Below are positions 47,534-58,049 of a stretch of DNA of 64,000 nucleotides, piece after piece. Each line of letters begins with the position of its first letter. The stretch's first letter is position 1. Made by a program: the position numbers and the translations under genes. Source of the DNA: Cryptomeria japonica (taxonomy: Eukaryota; Streptophyta; Pinopsida; Cupressales; Cupressaceae); NCBI RefSeq assembly GCF_030272615.1, contig NC_081410.1:568311152-568375151 (forward strand), in the 5' to 3' direction. The notes beneath the pieces were generated by a model. It was not told the DNA's origin. It searched no databases and worked only from the letters and a program-made list of their open reading frames with translations.

Positions 47534-48109
47534 CTAAGAATCTGGCCCTCCTTCCATGTAGAATTCTTTAGACAGCATAAGCAGAGAGAATTCTTCAAGC
47601 CACATGTAGTTTGGAAAGTCGTCCAGGAGGAACCATTTCCGGAGGAAGTCCTTGCCAATCCGCGCCCATTTTCTGTGACGCGTCAGCTGCTCCGCATTCA
47701 GGTTTAGGAGAAACGGTTGCCTAGCCACTGATAGTGTTTGGTCACGGAGGAGAAGCTTGGATAAATCACTCGCCCAAGGGATCCCCACCCCTACTTCTGC
47801 AAGAATGACAAGAGTAATGTCGTCTCTGAGGAAGTCTTCCTTAAAAACCTTCCTCAACAACATCAGCATATCCACCTTGTCTCCTCCCAAGTCCAGAAGA
47901 GACGCTAAGAAGCGGGATGTAAGGTCCGTGTTAACACGGTACCTATTTTCGTTTCACATAAATTCTCTGCCCAGCACTATCCACACAGCTTCATTGGTGA
48001 ACGACCCAACCTCCTTGCAGACTGATTGGAGGGTTGGGTCTCTAACGGAGCCTAGAAAGGCCCTCTGGTCCTCTGCAGAAATGCTTCTCAAGTGGATGGG
48101 AGTGTCCAT
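47534..48109 (-). pseudogene. ORF Y in the hAT element, homologous to the LINE third ORF
   Basis: One frame of 191 residues from the ATG at 48107-48109 (MDTPIHLRSISAEDQ) to the stop at 47534, with a single TGA at 47954. It contains AVWIVLGREFM, YRVNTDLTSRFLASLLDLG, LLRKVFKEDFL and HRKWARIGKDFLRKWFLLDD. It aligns without gaps to the LINE ORF at 18101 over its first 100 residues, including the YRVN box at the same position, then with a small length difference at HRK. No known domain; predicted mostly helical. A TATA-like TTTATATACG lies about 130 bases upstream (48236-48245, minus strand). It ends with an acidic EGGPDS. The function cannot be named from sequence. Confidence 0.6.
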
Positions 48110-48479
48110 CTTGAGAAACCAGATTAACAAATTAAACAACCTGAGCAGTGAGCCTATAAACCTAAAATACCATGAGCTCTGACAATTTATCTACCAAATG
48201 GCAAAGGCTAATTGAAGATGAAAGAAGCATAGATCGTATATAAATTGTTGAAGCTCTTGATTGTAATAATTACTTCTTTAACAGTATTAACTGCTATAAA
48301 ATTTTTTAAATCTTTCATATCTCTGCAAATCTTTCCCATAAATGCACGAGTGTACGAAATTGGAAACAACTATGAACCAGTACCAAATTGGCAAGTATCA
48401 CATTGGAAGTCGTGGGGACAAAGTGGATTGCCGTAAGTGAAAAGATATATATTAAATGAACGAAATTATCGATTGTGAT

Positions 48480-48640
48480 TCGTGACATTTGATACGTGTC
48501 TATTGAATCCAATTCCATTCCGGGCACTTTTTGGTGAGCTATGTTCTCTTCAGAAAATTGGGCTGAAATAAAACTTCAGCCATTGATATATGATCATCGA
48601 ACGGTTTAAAATCATTGATATATTTTAGTATGTGTCACCC
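48480..48640 (-). promoter_or_regulatory. diverged copy of the cargo-gene upstream module, before ORF Y
   Basis: TCCAATTCCATTCCGGGC, ATTGGGCTGAAAT, CAGCCATTGAT and GATCATCGAACGG occur in the same order as TCCAATTCCGGGC, ATTCGGGCCGAAAT, AGCCGTTGAT and TTCATCCAACGG in the 264-bp units at 40521-41565. Both sit upstream of minus-strand frames. Confidence 0.5.
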
Positions 48641-48654
48641 TTTACGTGTCAAAG

Positions 48655-48735
48655 AGGCTGCGCTTATTGATACATCGTGCAGAGTCTGGACTCAATGTAT
48701 TATGTGATGTGATGTACTGATGTGATGTGATGTGC
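48655..48735. repeat. GATGT short repeat
   Basis: TGTGATGTGATGTACTGATG and TGATGTGATGTG form a small ATGTG-type array near 48700. Confidence 0.7.
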
Positions 48736-48759
48736 CTTATCTATTAATGACAATGAATT

Positions 48760-49155
48760 TATGAAATTGCCAATGAATTATATATTATACCATAAATAAC
48801 AAAATATTCGCCAAAACAAATTAAAATAATTTCAAGCGGTGGATAAAAATCGCCAATACATTTAAATAATTTTTCCTTCGGAATAAAAATTTTCGCGCAT
48901 ACAATTATATATTTGTTCCTTTTAACAATAATTATTCGCCTCCCACAATAAATATTTTCCCCATAGAACAAGGTATTATTCGCCATAAATTTATGACATT
49001 TTCGTACCCTAGAAAAAAATTGCCAATACAAAATAATTTTTTCGTCATTTAAAAAAAAATTTCGCCATCGATATGAAAATTTCCCCCCGAAAATAATGTC
49101 TGATTCGCCAGGATTTTACACAGTTGCCTGGGGGGCTTTCTTAAAGTTATCCCTG
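48760..49155 (-). repeat. hAT right subterminal region
   Basis: ATTCGCC/TCGCCA motifs near 48808, 48850, 48927, 48969, 49017 (ATTGCCAATAC), 49061 and 49112 match those at the left end; the outermost 14 bases form the inverted terminus. Spacing of roughly 40-50 bases is fairly regular. Confidence 0.75.
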
Positions 49156-49163
49156 GCCAGGAC
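49156..49163. repeat. hAT target-site duplication, right copy
   Basis: GCCAGGAC, identical to 31286-31293; the sequence of element A resumes with CCATCTTGC. Confidence 0.95.
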
Positions 49164-49230
49164 CCATCTTGCATTTCTTAGTTGCATTGTAGATTTAAGT
49201 GCATTCCCCTAAGTTGCACTTAAGGGGGGG

Positions 49231-49722
49231 TGTTGGTGTAAACAATTATTCATCTTGGATATTATTACACCTTACTTTAGTTTACTTAGGAAATGAATTT
49301 CATATTAGTTTGGGTATGAGACACTTGGGTGTTTGTGCCACATTGGGATAGTGTGTGTAGGAGAATTTCCACCTTTTGTGGTGTGATCTTGTTACTACTT
49401 TATCATATCCACTTATTGTGGAGTGATAATCCCACCTTCAGTGGGTGATGCACCTCATGTGGAATATTTTATTGTTTCTCCTACCTACCACACCTATTTC
49501 CTACCTACCCTTGTTTTTTATCGAGCCACATGCCATGTTTGTGTGCTCACATATCCATATTGCCTTGCCTATATATGCAGGCTCATATTCATTTAATGTA
49601 ACAAATGATGATCCAGTTGATCACATTTTGCATCTTGATAAAACACAGTTTATTTTGATCATCTATTTTGTTCTCTCTTATTTGTGCTTTCCATTGCCTC
49701 TAGATCTTGGTAAAATCTCACA
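49231..49722 (+). repeat. 3' LTR of element A
   Basis: 492 bases, TGTTGGTGTAAAC to TCTCACA, after the poly-G polypurine tract; followed by the TSD AAATC. Confidence 0.93.
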
Positions 49723-50320
49723 AAATCAAATCAGGTGATTGCAAGGTCCAATCAAGTACTAATGGTGGTCCTAGAGTAGCTTGGGAGAGGAAAGAGAAGT
49801 TTTAGATGATTTACAAAATTTTGAAGCGCAATTGGACGTTAGGGAGGGATACACAAGAATTTAACATGGAAGTGAAGCATGAAGACCATTTGAATGGAAA
49901 TCTTGAACCTTTATAAAGTCACCTTTTGTAGTTTTTTTTAATTTTCAAAATCGTTTGTGGGAAAAAATATTTAATACATTTATGGGATTTGAGGTTTCAT
50001 CAACAAGTGAAATAGAAGAATGCAAGAAATTCATGTGGAAGTGATATTTGGTTGCACATTGAATTCTCACAAAGGAGTAAATGGAGAAAAGGGATATATA
50101 GATAACTAAGGGATTTTATGGGAATTTCACGTGGAAGTGGGTGAGGTCAAATTAGTTAAGAATTTAGATTTAATTTCATATGGAAAGAATGAGTTGAAAA
50201 GACTTATTTGTGGCAAATCAATGTCAAAGTGGATGTAGGAAAAGTGTATGAAAGTGAAAAATCCCACAAAGGCGAAAAACTGATGCATGCAAAAAAGGAA
50301 CATATATGTTAACATATACA
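49723..50320. other. intergenic DNA
   Basis: A purine-rich stretch (GTGGAAGTGA phrases recur three or four times) without ORFs or element ends. It may be the body of an unrecognised older repeat. Confidence 0.4.
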
Positions 50321-50808
50321 TGTTGGTGTGAATAAGGTTTTGTATCTAGCTAGCATGGGGACTTATTCACATGACTTCAGTTTACTCGAGTCTTAGGTGT
50401 CATTCTAGAAGTCTTAGTTGTCTAGATAAGCTCTTGTTATATCTTATTTTTATTTAATTTTTGTTACACAAGTATTTATTATCTATTTAGTTAGTTGTCT
50501 CATGTCATAATATTACAGCATGTGTCATGTTCTTGTCTAACCTTATGCCTTGTTCTTGCATATATAAGAAAGGTCATATTCATGATTTGGTGGATTAGCA
50601 TCCTCTATTACTGCTTCTCTCTTATCATGTGGAGGTTATTTGGTGTTAAAAAATGAGGCTCTGAGATGATTACTTCAACATGGTATTAGAGCTTTAAATC
50701 CGACAAACCCCTTACTTGTTTAGAGTTTCTATTGTGATTATTTTATTCTGAAAAACGTTTGTATTTCGATCTTGCAAACATGTGTATGCTCTTCTCTTTC
50801 ATTTCTAT
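50321..50808 (+). mobile_element. element D: copia-type 5' LTR with primer site
   Basis: A 360-base LTR (50321-50680) from TGTTGGTGTGAATAAG to TTCAACA with a TATA-like ATATATAAG near 50560, followed at once by TGGTATTAGAGC, a one-mismatch tRNA-Met primer site. Only about 115 bases of internal sequence follow before element C begins. No second LTR in the window, so the rest is lost, or lies beyond element C and later insertions. Confidence 0.75.
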
Positions 50809-53424
50809 GTAATGTCCCCACTTTGAAATACAATTTAATGGTAAATAATAATAATAATAAAATTTAAAATTAAAATATACTAGTATAATTAAATATAATT
50901 AAATTTTAATTAAGTTAATGAATGGTCAAAAGACAAGAAATGAAAAGTTGTGACTCCCTCAAACATGAGATATAAAAGGGAGAAGAGAACCTCATTTGAG
51001 GGGGACAGTTTGGAGAAATCACAAGTGTAGACCTGATTTAAATGAGGAGTGCAAAACTGATCATGAAAGGTTGATTTCCTTTCAAAGGGAATAAATAATA
51101 AAGAGTCACATTCTTTCAAAGGGTGCTAAGGGTGAAAGGATGTTTCTCTTGCCAAAGGGCATACATGATGAAGAGGTGTAACCTCTCCCCCACATTGAGT
51201 GATATAAATGAAAGAAATGAAAATCCTTCAGTGATATGATCAACAATCAGACCAGATTAGCACTATTATTAAGTTATAGACATCGATTAGGCATGGGGAA
51301 TTGGAGCATTTATAATAGGTTATATTGGGTTATAGAATAAGCAGACAAAAAAATCATCAACCAACAAGTGGGGTTAAATTCTTAGCTATAGAGCAATTAA
51401 ATCATCAATGAAGATGTCTATATTGAATGATCAATAGAATGAAAAAAGTGAGAGATCGGATCAGACATACATATCTGCAATAGTAATCAGCAGACTGATA
51501 ATCATAGAAGGGAAACAATTCAATTAGCATCACTAGTCATAAAGAGTAGATCAGTCATAAGATATAAAGAAGATCAGGTAATCATTTCAAATCAAGCATC
51601 GAAAGAGACGAGAAAGTCAATCAGTCCAAACATAATAATATCTAGTTTCATAATTAATCAAGGTAAAGTCAGTAGACTTTGACAAGTGCTTGGGCAAGAT
51701 TAAGGGAAATCGCAAAAGGGAACATTACAAGTGGTATCAGAGCAGTGATTTGGTCAGCCTGTGAGAGCAACACTATGCAATGTGCCTGGAGATAGTGATC
51801 AAGAATGAGCGTGAAAGTGTTGAGTGGAAGAGATTAATGAAGTACATAGGTATCTAAAGAAAGATAAAGATATATGAAAAGAGCTATGGAAGAGTTATGA
51901 GTATCAATTTATGAAGGGGTGTCCACATGCAGATCTAAATAAAATATTCAACACAATTAGAACAAACATATAAGCCACTTTAGAGTAGAGAAATTATGAG
52001 CAGATTTATAAAGAAGAAATTTTATGTGAGAATGTAGTAAATATTATTTAAAGAAGAATAAATCTAAGAGAAGATCAAGAATATTAGAGATATGTTGTGA
52101 AGAGGATTTGATGCAAAGATTAAGAAGACTTTGGAGCATATTTATGAAATTTTTTAAAGAGATTGTTTTGAGAACTCTATGGTAGATTTATGACGACAAC
52201 TAAGAGAATTATATCAAGAATATCATTTATATAAGAATATTTAAAAAGAAGAGCTTGTTGTTTCAAATGTAAAGGTTCATTATCCATTGATGTGGACATT
52301 CACAAGAATATAATGGGATGGATAGAGCCTATGTGAAGTTCTTTAGATAAGAAGCAAGTTTGATTACCCCAAGAGATGGATCTGGTCTTGGTTGGACATT
52401 CCTGCCTCTTGTGGGATAAATAATGAATTGATCACCCCAAGAGATGGTTCTAGTTTTGGTTGGATGCTCTAGCCTCTTGTGGATTGGTTACTCTGAGAGA
52501 TGGTTCTAGTCCTGGTGGACACTCCTGCCTCTTGAGAGTAAAGTGAATTGGCCCAAGAGATGGTTCTAGTCCTGGTTGGATGCTCCTACCTCTTATGGAT
52601 TGGTTACTCCAAGAGATGGTTCTGGTCTTGGTTGGAAACTCCTACCTCTTAAGAGTAAAGTGAATTTCCCCAAGAGATGGTTTTGGTCATGGTTGGATGC
52701 TCTCGCCTCTTGTGAATTGGTTATTTCGAGAGATGGTTCTAGTCCTAGTTGGAAGATCCTACCTCTCATGGATGAAATGATAAAGTGAATTGGCCCAAGA
52801 GATGGTTTTTGTCCTGGTTGGATTCTCCTGCCTCTTGTGGATTGGTTACTCTAAGAGATGGTTCTAGTCTTGGTTGGACGCTCCCGCCTCTCATGGATGA
52901 AATGATAGAGTGATTGGCCCAAGGGATGGATTTGGTCTTAGTTGGATGTTCCTACTTGTTGTGGACCAAGTAAACTATATCTACATGTGTATGCTAGTAT
53001 TTGAATATATCCATGTGTCTACTTCATGTACACTTAGTTTTTCATGTGTATACTCTATGTTTTCAAGTGTATGCTATGTGTTTTTCTCTATATTTTTAGT
53101 TAATCTATAATATGAGAATAACAATAGTGAACCAAAATGGATTTAAAGGCCATACATATGTGTCATACTTTTGATCCTCTTCTCAATTAATGAGGATTTC
53201 ACCTTCGTTTGTCTCAAGGAAACAACCAAACATAGTTCTTATGATTACAATTGATGAGAGAAAACTTGTCATAAGATAACAAATCTTCAGGGGTTAGTTA
53301 AGAATCCTTTCAATAGGAAATTTTAGTTAAATTGATCATTGCTCGAGGACAAGCAATCTTGAGTTGGGTGGATTGTAATATCCTCACTTTGAAATACAAG
53401 TTAATAGTAAATAATAATAATATT
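50809..53424 (+). mobile_element. element C: non-coding LTR retrotransposon
   Basis: 5' LTR 50809-51729 (921 bases) with inverted ends TGTAATGT/ACATTACA and a TATA site TATAAAAGGG at 50971; exact primer site TGGTATCAGAGC at 51732-51743. The internal part to 53373 has no gag or pol frame. A 3' LTR start TGTAATATCCTCACTTTGAA at 53374 matches the 5' LTR for about 50 bases and then breaks off near 53424. Inserted in element D. It resembles large non-autonomous LTR derivatives (LARD-like). Confidence 0.75.
52362..52980 (+). repeat. ten-unit tandem repeat inside element C
   Basis: About ten units of 55-70 bases share CCAAGAGATGGTTCTAGTC, CTTGGTTGGA and CTCCTGCCTCTTGTGGATTG. Unit length varies, alternating between forms ending in GATTGGTTACTC and in AGTAAAGTGAATTGGCCC. 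Short frames through it repeat RDGS...W...LP wording, but no long ORF is kept. Confidence 0.85.
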
Positions 53425-56400
53425 GTTATCTAAATTTTGAACCATCAAAATTTAATAGGCCTATGATCGGCCTTACACATCAAATGAAAGAAAGGTACAC
53501 AAAAAAAATTCTTTATACTTTATCATTTATCAGATTTGAATATACAAATGAAGAATTCTTTTAAAATGCAATGTATTTCAATAATGTACATCATAAAAGA
53601 TGCATATGAAAGAAGTTTTTTCATTTACATAAATGTGTAAGGACCCACACAAGCTGTGGGTATGACTGAAAAGGTGCTACAAATAGAATGATATGCACAT
53701 ATACAATTAGAAAAAAGAGAGAGAAAGATCCATCATTTCCTTTCAATGACGAACCACTAGTTTGTTGAAGTTGCATCATTGTGTATTCATGCTACTAGTG
53801 CTCCTAGAGTGCCTACAAGGGATGAAGAATAGGTGTGTTGGAGCTTGGGATCTTCATTCCTCTACAAATCTACTTATACAGATACACATCAGACTATAAA
53901 TGGAGAAAATCATATCAGATCAAGCAAGAGAATCAAAGAGATCAAAGTAACAAATCATCAGAAGCTTCATCAACTTCTTATTTTATCTAACTTGTTTGCT
54001 CATTGTGCAGGTATAAGACATTTTTCCATTTCATCAAAATCAAGTATGTGGGGTAAAATAGGCTCCCACAAGGGTTGAGCTCAACATACCAATCATCACT
54101 CACAGGGTGACACTAATCAGTTGTTAACCATAACATACAACCCTATCCATAGTCCCATATATTGTCATTCAATGACAATATAAAGTGTCATCCAATGACA
54201 ACACACACAACAATGAATAAAACTGTACTCAATGATCAACAAGTGACTATGAGCCATCATGTGAATGAGATCATAAAAATGAACAGCCAAGTATGACTAT
54301 CACAACAAGGTAAATACATTATCTGTGGAGGTAACCAGTTGCAATTATTCTCCAGATTATCCAAAACCAGTTCTATTGAGCAACATTTGCAAGGATCCTC
54401 AAAGAACTGGATATAAATGAAATAATGCTCAACTTGGACATGGTAGTACAATAGCCAAATATAGAGATGTTCATTACTCAAAAGTTCTAGTTTTGGATAA
54501 TCTTGAGAATCCAATGCCTAGTATAATGAGAAAGAACCTATCAAATAACCAAGGCAACCAATGAACAAAAGAGCATATAGCAGTCATAGTCTATAGCACA
54601 AAGTATAGAGATATTAATGCATCATAACAATGTCTTTTAGCAGTTCCAGGGTCATATTACTTCAAAATGTCAAAGACCAATTACCAATAAGAGTAGCTTT
54701 CAACACATAATGACAGTCTACATTTGACAATGTGAAAGCTACAATAGTATAATATCAATCATTCACCTCTTGCCAACACAAATTAAAGTCTTTTGAACAA
54801 CATATTTAGAATAGTGAGGTAAACACAACAATAATGTTCTCAAAGGACTTATCATCACAGTAAAAGGAGGTTACATGATGACATTAAACAATGCACAAAA
54901 GCTGAAAGGACAGTGACTTATAACAATGATAATAGAAGACCTCACACAAGAGAACAAAAAAGTGGTCAAGATCATCTCAGTAACCTTCAAAGCAGTCCCC
55001 AATGAGAAAAGAGTAAAGACACAGTGACAGTCTGTCAAAGCTCAACACATTGAGCATATGAGTCTTGGCAATACATAGAGTAAATACCTTGTGAAGGCAA
55101 ATAACTATCAATACATACTGATAAAAGATGGTAGATGCAATCTTTTAAGATACCTTATCATGAGTAGTTACATCAAGAAATCTGATTATTAGAGTGTTAG
55201 AGCATGATAATTATAGATGTAGTAATCTCAACACCAAAAGTACAATGACCCTAATCACTGTCAAAATACTAGTGAACAAAAGAGTGCTGCTACATTAAGA
55301 CCAATCAAAAGGAACAATGAACCAAAATGTTCATTAAGGTTTATGACAAAGTGCAACCTTAAATATGTCAAGGACAACTTGCAATCAAATTAAATCACAG
55401 AGAACTCAAGTACAACAAATAGGCCATTACCATTGTCAAGAACATTTGAGTGTATACACAGATAAAAAGATAGCAATCACTAAACACAGAGATGTGATTG
55501 AGAATCACAAGGTCATTTGACAATGTCCAAGAGAATCTCACAAGCCAAGAAAGGTTAGTATAGTCAATAAAGGAAGATGACAATCATACAATCAATATAC
55601 AATCATAAAGTCTAAAGAGTAGTGACCTTTATAACAGTTGGTAGCTATCTATGTAGTGTATATATAGAATGCAACGGTCAATACATAAATTTATCAATGA
55701 TCAAGAACAATAACAATTCCAAGAAAGGAGTAGAATACAAGGCCAAATCTGTGACTTACTCACAAAACTATCAAAGCCAGAAACAATAACTGTCAAACAC
55801 AAATATTGAATGCAAGGAAAAGTGCAGTCACATACATCAAGTCAAGGTCGATATTTTTTTCATAGTCAAAAGATAGTCATTATAAGGTGTACACACAACC
55901 CTAAAGAAGAAAACACAGCACAAAGCCACATCAAGATGCAATCCCAGTCTCAACAATAAATGCAGTTTCAGTATGCAGTCCAAATTGTTCAATTTCAGAT
56001 TGGAGTGAAGGAATCAAAGTGATAGGGTTCACCTAGCTTGCTCACACTTCACCTAGTTGGTGTTGCTCAATTCCACCAACCTTACTAGGTCTAGCTATGC
56101 TCCAAGACCTCCAAGTCCTTCCCAATCTCTGCTAGGACTTTCTCTTTACCAATCTCAAGGTGTTTGCAACAAGTGTTTGACTAAGAACCCTACCATTTCA
56201 ATGTGTTTCCCATATGCTCAATATTACAATATTGACAACAACTTATCAATTTCTCACTTTTCTGCCCCATATTGTTGTGAGTCATTGTAGAGGTGTGGAG
56301 GTGGAATTTACCATGGAATGAATTCAATTTGTTCCATTTGAGGTTTTGCAATCTCTATCTTCCTTACCAATTTCATAAATTTGCCTAGAAATAGGGCTAC

Positions 56401-57590
56401 AAGGATGAGCCCCATATAGGCCTCCTAAATCCGGTTTTCAAGGGTTTTGAGGTAATCGGTCCAAAAGACCCTACAAAAAGGTTTATTTTTCTTCAATCAC
56501 TCACCCATCCCCAATATATTTTGTTTATTTTAGTCTTCCATCTTGCCATACAGTGCCCTAACCCAAAAATGAGGGTTTGCTAGGGTTTCTAGGCCTTAAC
56601 CGACAGTGACTATTCAACAAAGGAATAAGGTTATGAAATGAGGTTGTTGAAGCTTCCCCTCTCAATTGGAAATCTAAATGGACCTTTCCTTCAATGAAAA
56701 ATGCTAAAGTTTGGGTTTTGAGGTCACCCCTGCAACATACATTCAATTTACACCCTGTTTCCTCTAGCCGGGTTGCTCTTGGACTCGCTTAGAACAAGGT
56801 AGCAACTATGATGAACTCCACTTCCAGAAATCCTCCCTACATATTTACACTATAAATAGGTTTTCCTTCCATTTACAAAATAGGCCACGATGGTAGCATG
56901 GAGGGATTTCATGGGGCGACCATTTTACACAAATTTGTTATTTACAAGCCAAAACTGGCTGATTGAAAACAAAATAGTACAAGAACTAATAATGACTATT
57001 TACAAAGCATGAAATGGACCAAATACTAATGGAACACACCAAAGAAATTCTATCCAAAACTGGACCAATGGATTCAATCCATTTAAGTTCACATTTATGC
57101 AAAATAAGACAAAAACAGTGATAACGGTCCGAAAATGAGTGATTTCAGATTGCTATTCATCAAAATCAAAACTTACAAACTTGGTAACCATGAAAGAGGA
57201 GGTTTAAATAGTCTTCCCCACATGTGGAGGCATCTTAGGTCAAAGTGATAACCCTAACTCCACTGCTAAGCTCTTTTAGGACCAAAGTTGTCATGACAAC
57301 TTTTACAACTTTCCACATTTTGTCTTTTCAACTTAAGCAACCTATTACAAGTCATTACTCATGTATTTTTCAACATTCCTAAGAGTATTCTAAACCTCTC
57401 TAATGCTCTCACCAAGTTATGCCTCTTTTGACCATTAACCTACTCTAACTACCACCTACTCACAAAGTGCAAACCTAGAAAGGAAACTAAGACAACTAGG
57501 CCTACACTTGACTCAAATCAAAAATTACACACACACCTTGGACCCTCCTGGAGTCCTTATTAGAAACCTAACTTGGCTAAGGTCACTACA
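53425..57590 (-). other. non-coding flank, probably LTR of element E (minus strand)
   Basis: No gene. On the minus strand the block begins TGTAGTGACC at 57590, a common LTR start, and has TATA-like sites ACTATTTAAACC (about 57213) and CTATTTATAG (about 56855), as expected for a U3 region just downstream of the chromovirus pol. Its other end is not certain; a TG at 53424 where the LTR of element C breaks off is one possibility. The middle (54100-55900) is AC-rich with many CAATGACA/GTGACAGTC phrases. A small perfect hairpin (ACCCACA/TGTGGGT) is at about 53645. Confidence 0.4.
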
Positions 57591-57639
57591 AGCCAAAATT
57601 GTAGAAGGACTATGAGCCTAAGTCCTAGGTGCTCCTGCA

Positions 57640-58043
57640 CCATTCTCCCAAACCAAAGAAAATTAAGTCACCTCTTTAGGGATCGGATTCTGATCAATGC
57701 CTAACTTCTTGAACTCTGTCTCAAGCACCCATATAGCCTCAACATCATCCATACCCTACCACTTGATGAGATGCTCCTAATAAATTTGGTGTCTTGTCTT
57801 CTTAGCGATCCTTGAACTCAATACCTTTTCAGCCTTTGGACTTGGTTTTTTTGGTATTTGAAGGTTATTTACATCATCCGATACCTCTGAGTGACTGCAA
57901 TCTGAACCTGGAATTGGCCCTTTGTAAGCAACTAAGTCTGCTATTTTGAAAACTAGTGACAGTCCTATTTCACTAGGTAGGTCCACCTTGTATGCATTTT
58001 CTCCATACTTGGCTAGGATGGCACATAGACCCAACCTTCTCAT
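57640..58043 (-). pseudogene. chromovirus integrase C-terminus and chromodomain
   Basis: Starts in the post-integrase segment (AKYGENAYKVDLPSEIGLS, the GPY/F-like region), then a Ser/Pro linker and, at about 57680-57840, VLSSRIAKKTRHQIY and EHLIKW with a following DDVEAIWVLE. This matches the plant chromovirus chromodomain layout (start helix, Y/W cage positions, LVKW-type strand). Two TAG codons interrupt it. In chromoviruses this domain directs integration towards heterochromatin. Confidence 0.7.
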
Positions 58044-58049
58044 CTGAAA

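Larger units (their letters stand above)
31294..49155 (+). mobile_element. 17.9-kb hAT DNA transposon with cargo reading frames
   Basis: Left end CAGAGTTTACTTTA and right end (read inward on the minus strand) CAGGGATAACTTTA match at 11 of 14 positions and have the CAGRG form of hAT ends; the 8-base TSD is diagnostic. A hAT transposase lies near the left end. Also inside are a minus-strand frame of about 1,360 codons with a G-patch motif, ORF X, ORF Y, several tandem-repeat arrays and the nested element B. Without element B the hAT is about 13.9 kb, far above the 3-5 kb usual for plant hATs. The interior could partly consist of other, unrecognised insertions, but no second set of ends was found around the cargo frames. 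Confidence 0.9.
27534..49722 (+). mobile_element. element A: Gag-protease Ty1/copia-type element, split by a hAT transposon
   Basis: LTRs of 492 bases each at 27534-28025 and 49231-49722 begin TGTTGGTGTAAA and end ATCTCACA; AAATC at 27529-27533 and 49723-49727 is the target-site duplication. A primer-binding site follows the 5' LTR. The internal part encodes Gag plus protease and an acidic downstream region, then is interrupted at 31294 by a hAT element and resumes at 49164 with a CCATCTTGCATT segment and a poly-G tract just before the 3' LTR. Element B has the same internal part uninterrupted, which confirms the join. There is no integrase, RT or RNase H, so it must have relied on another element. 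Confidence 0.92.

Noticed and set aside
41638-49722. Reading the LTR at 49231 as a solo LTR or as the partner of element B
   Set aside because: The sequence before it continues element A exactly at the hAT junction, and AAATC flanks 27534 and 49722, so it pairs with 27534-28025.
53833-54078. 81-codon frame as a host exon
   Set aside because: No family resemblance, no supported splice structure, and a repeat-rich setting.
57777-58043. Independent small gene upstream of the chromovirus
   Set aside because: It reads in the order expected for the integrase C-terminus and chromodomain of element E.
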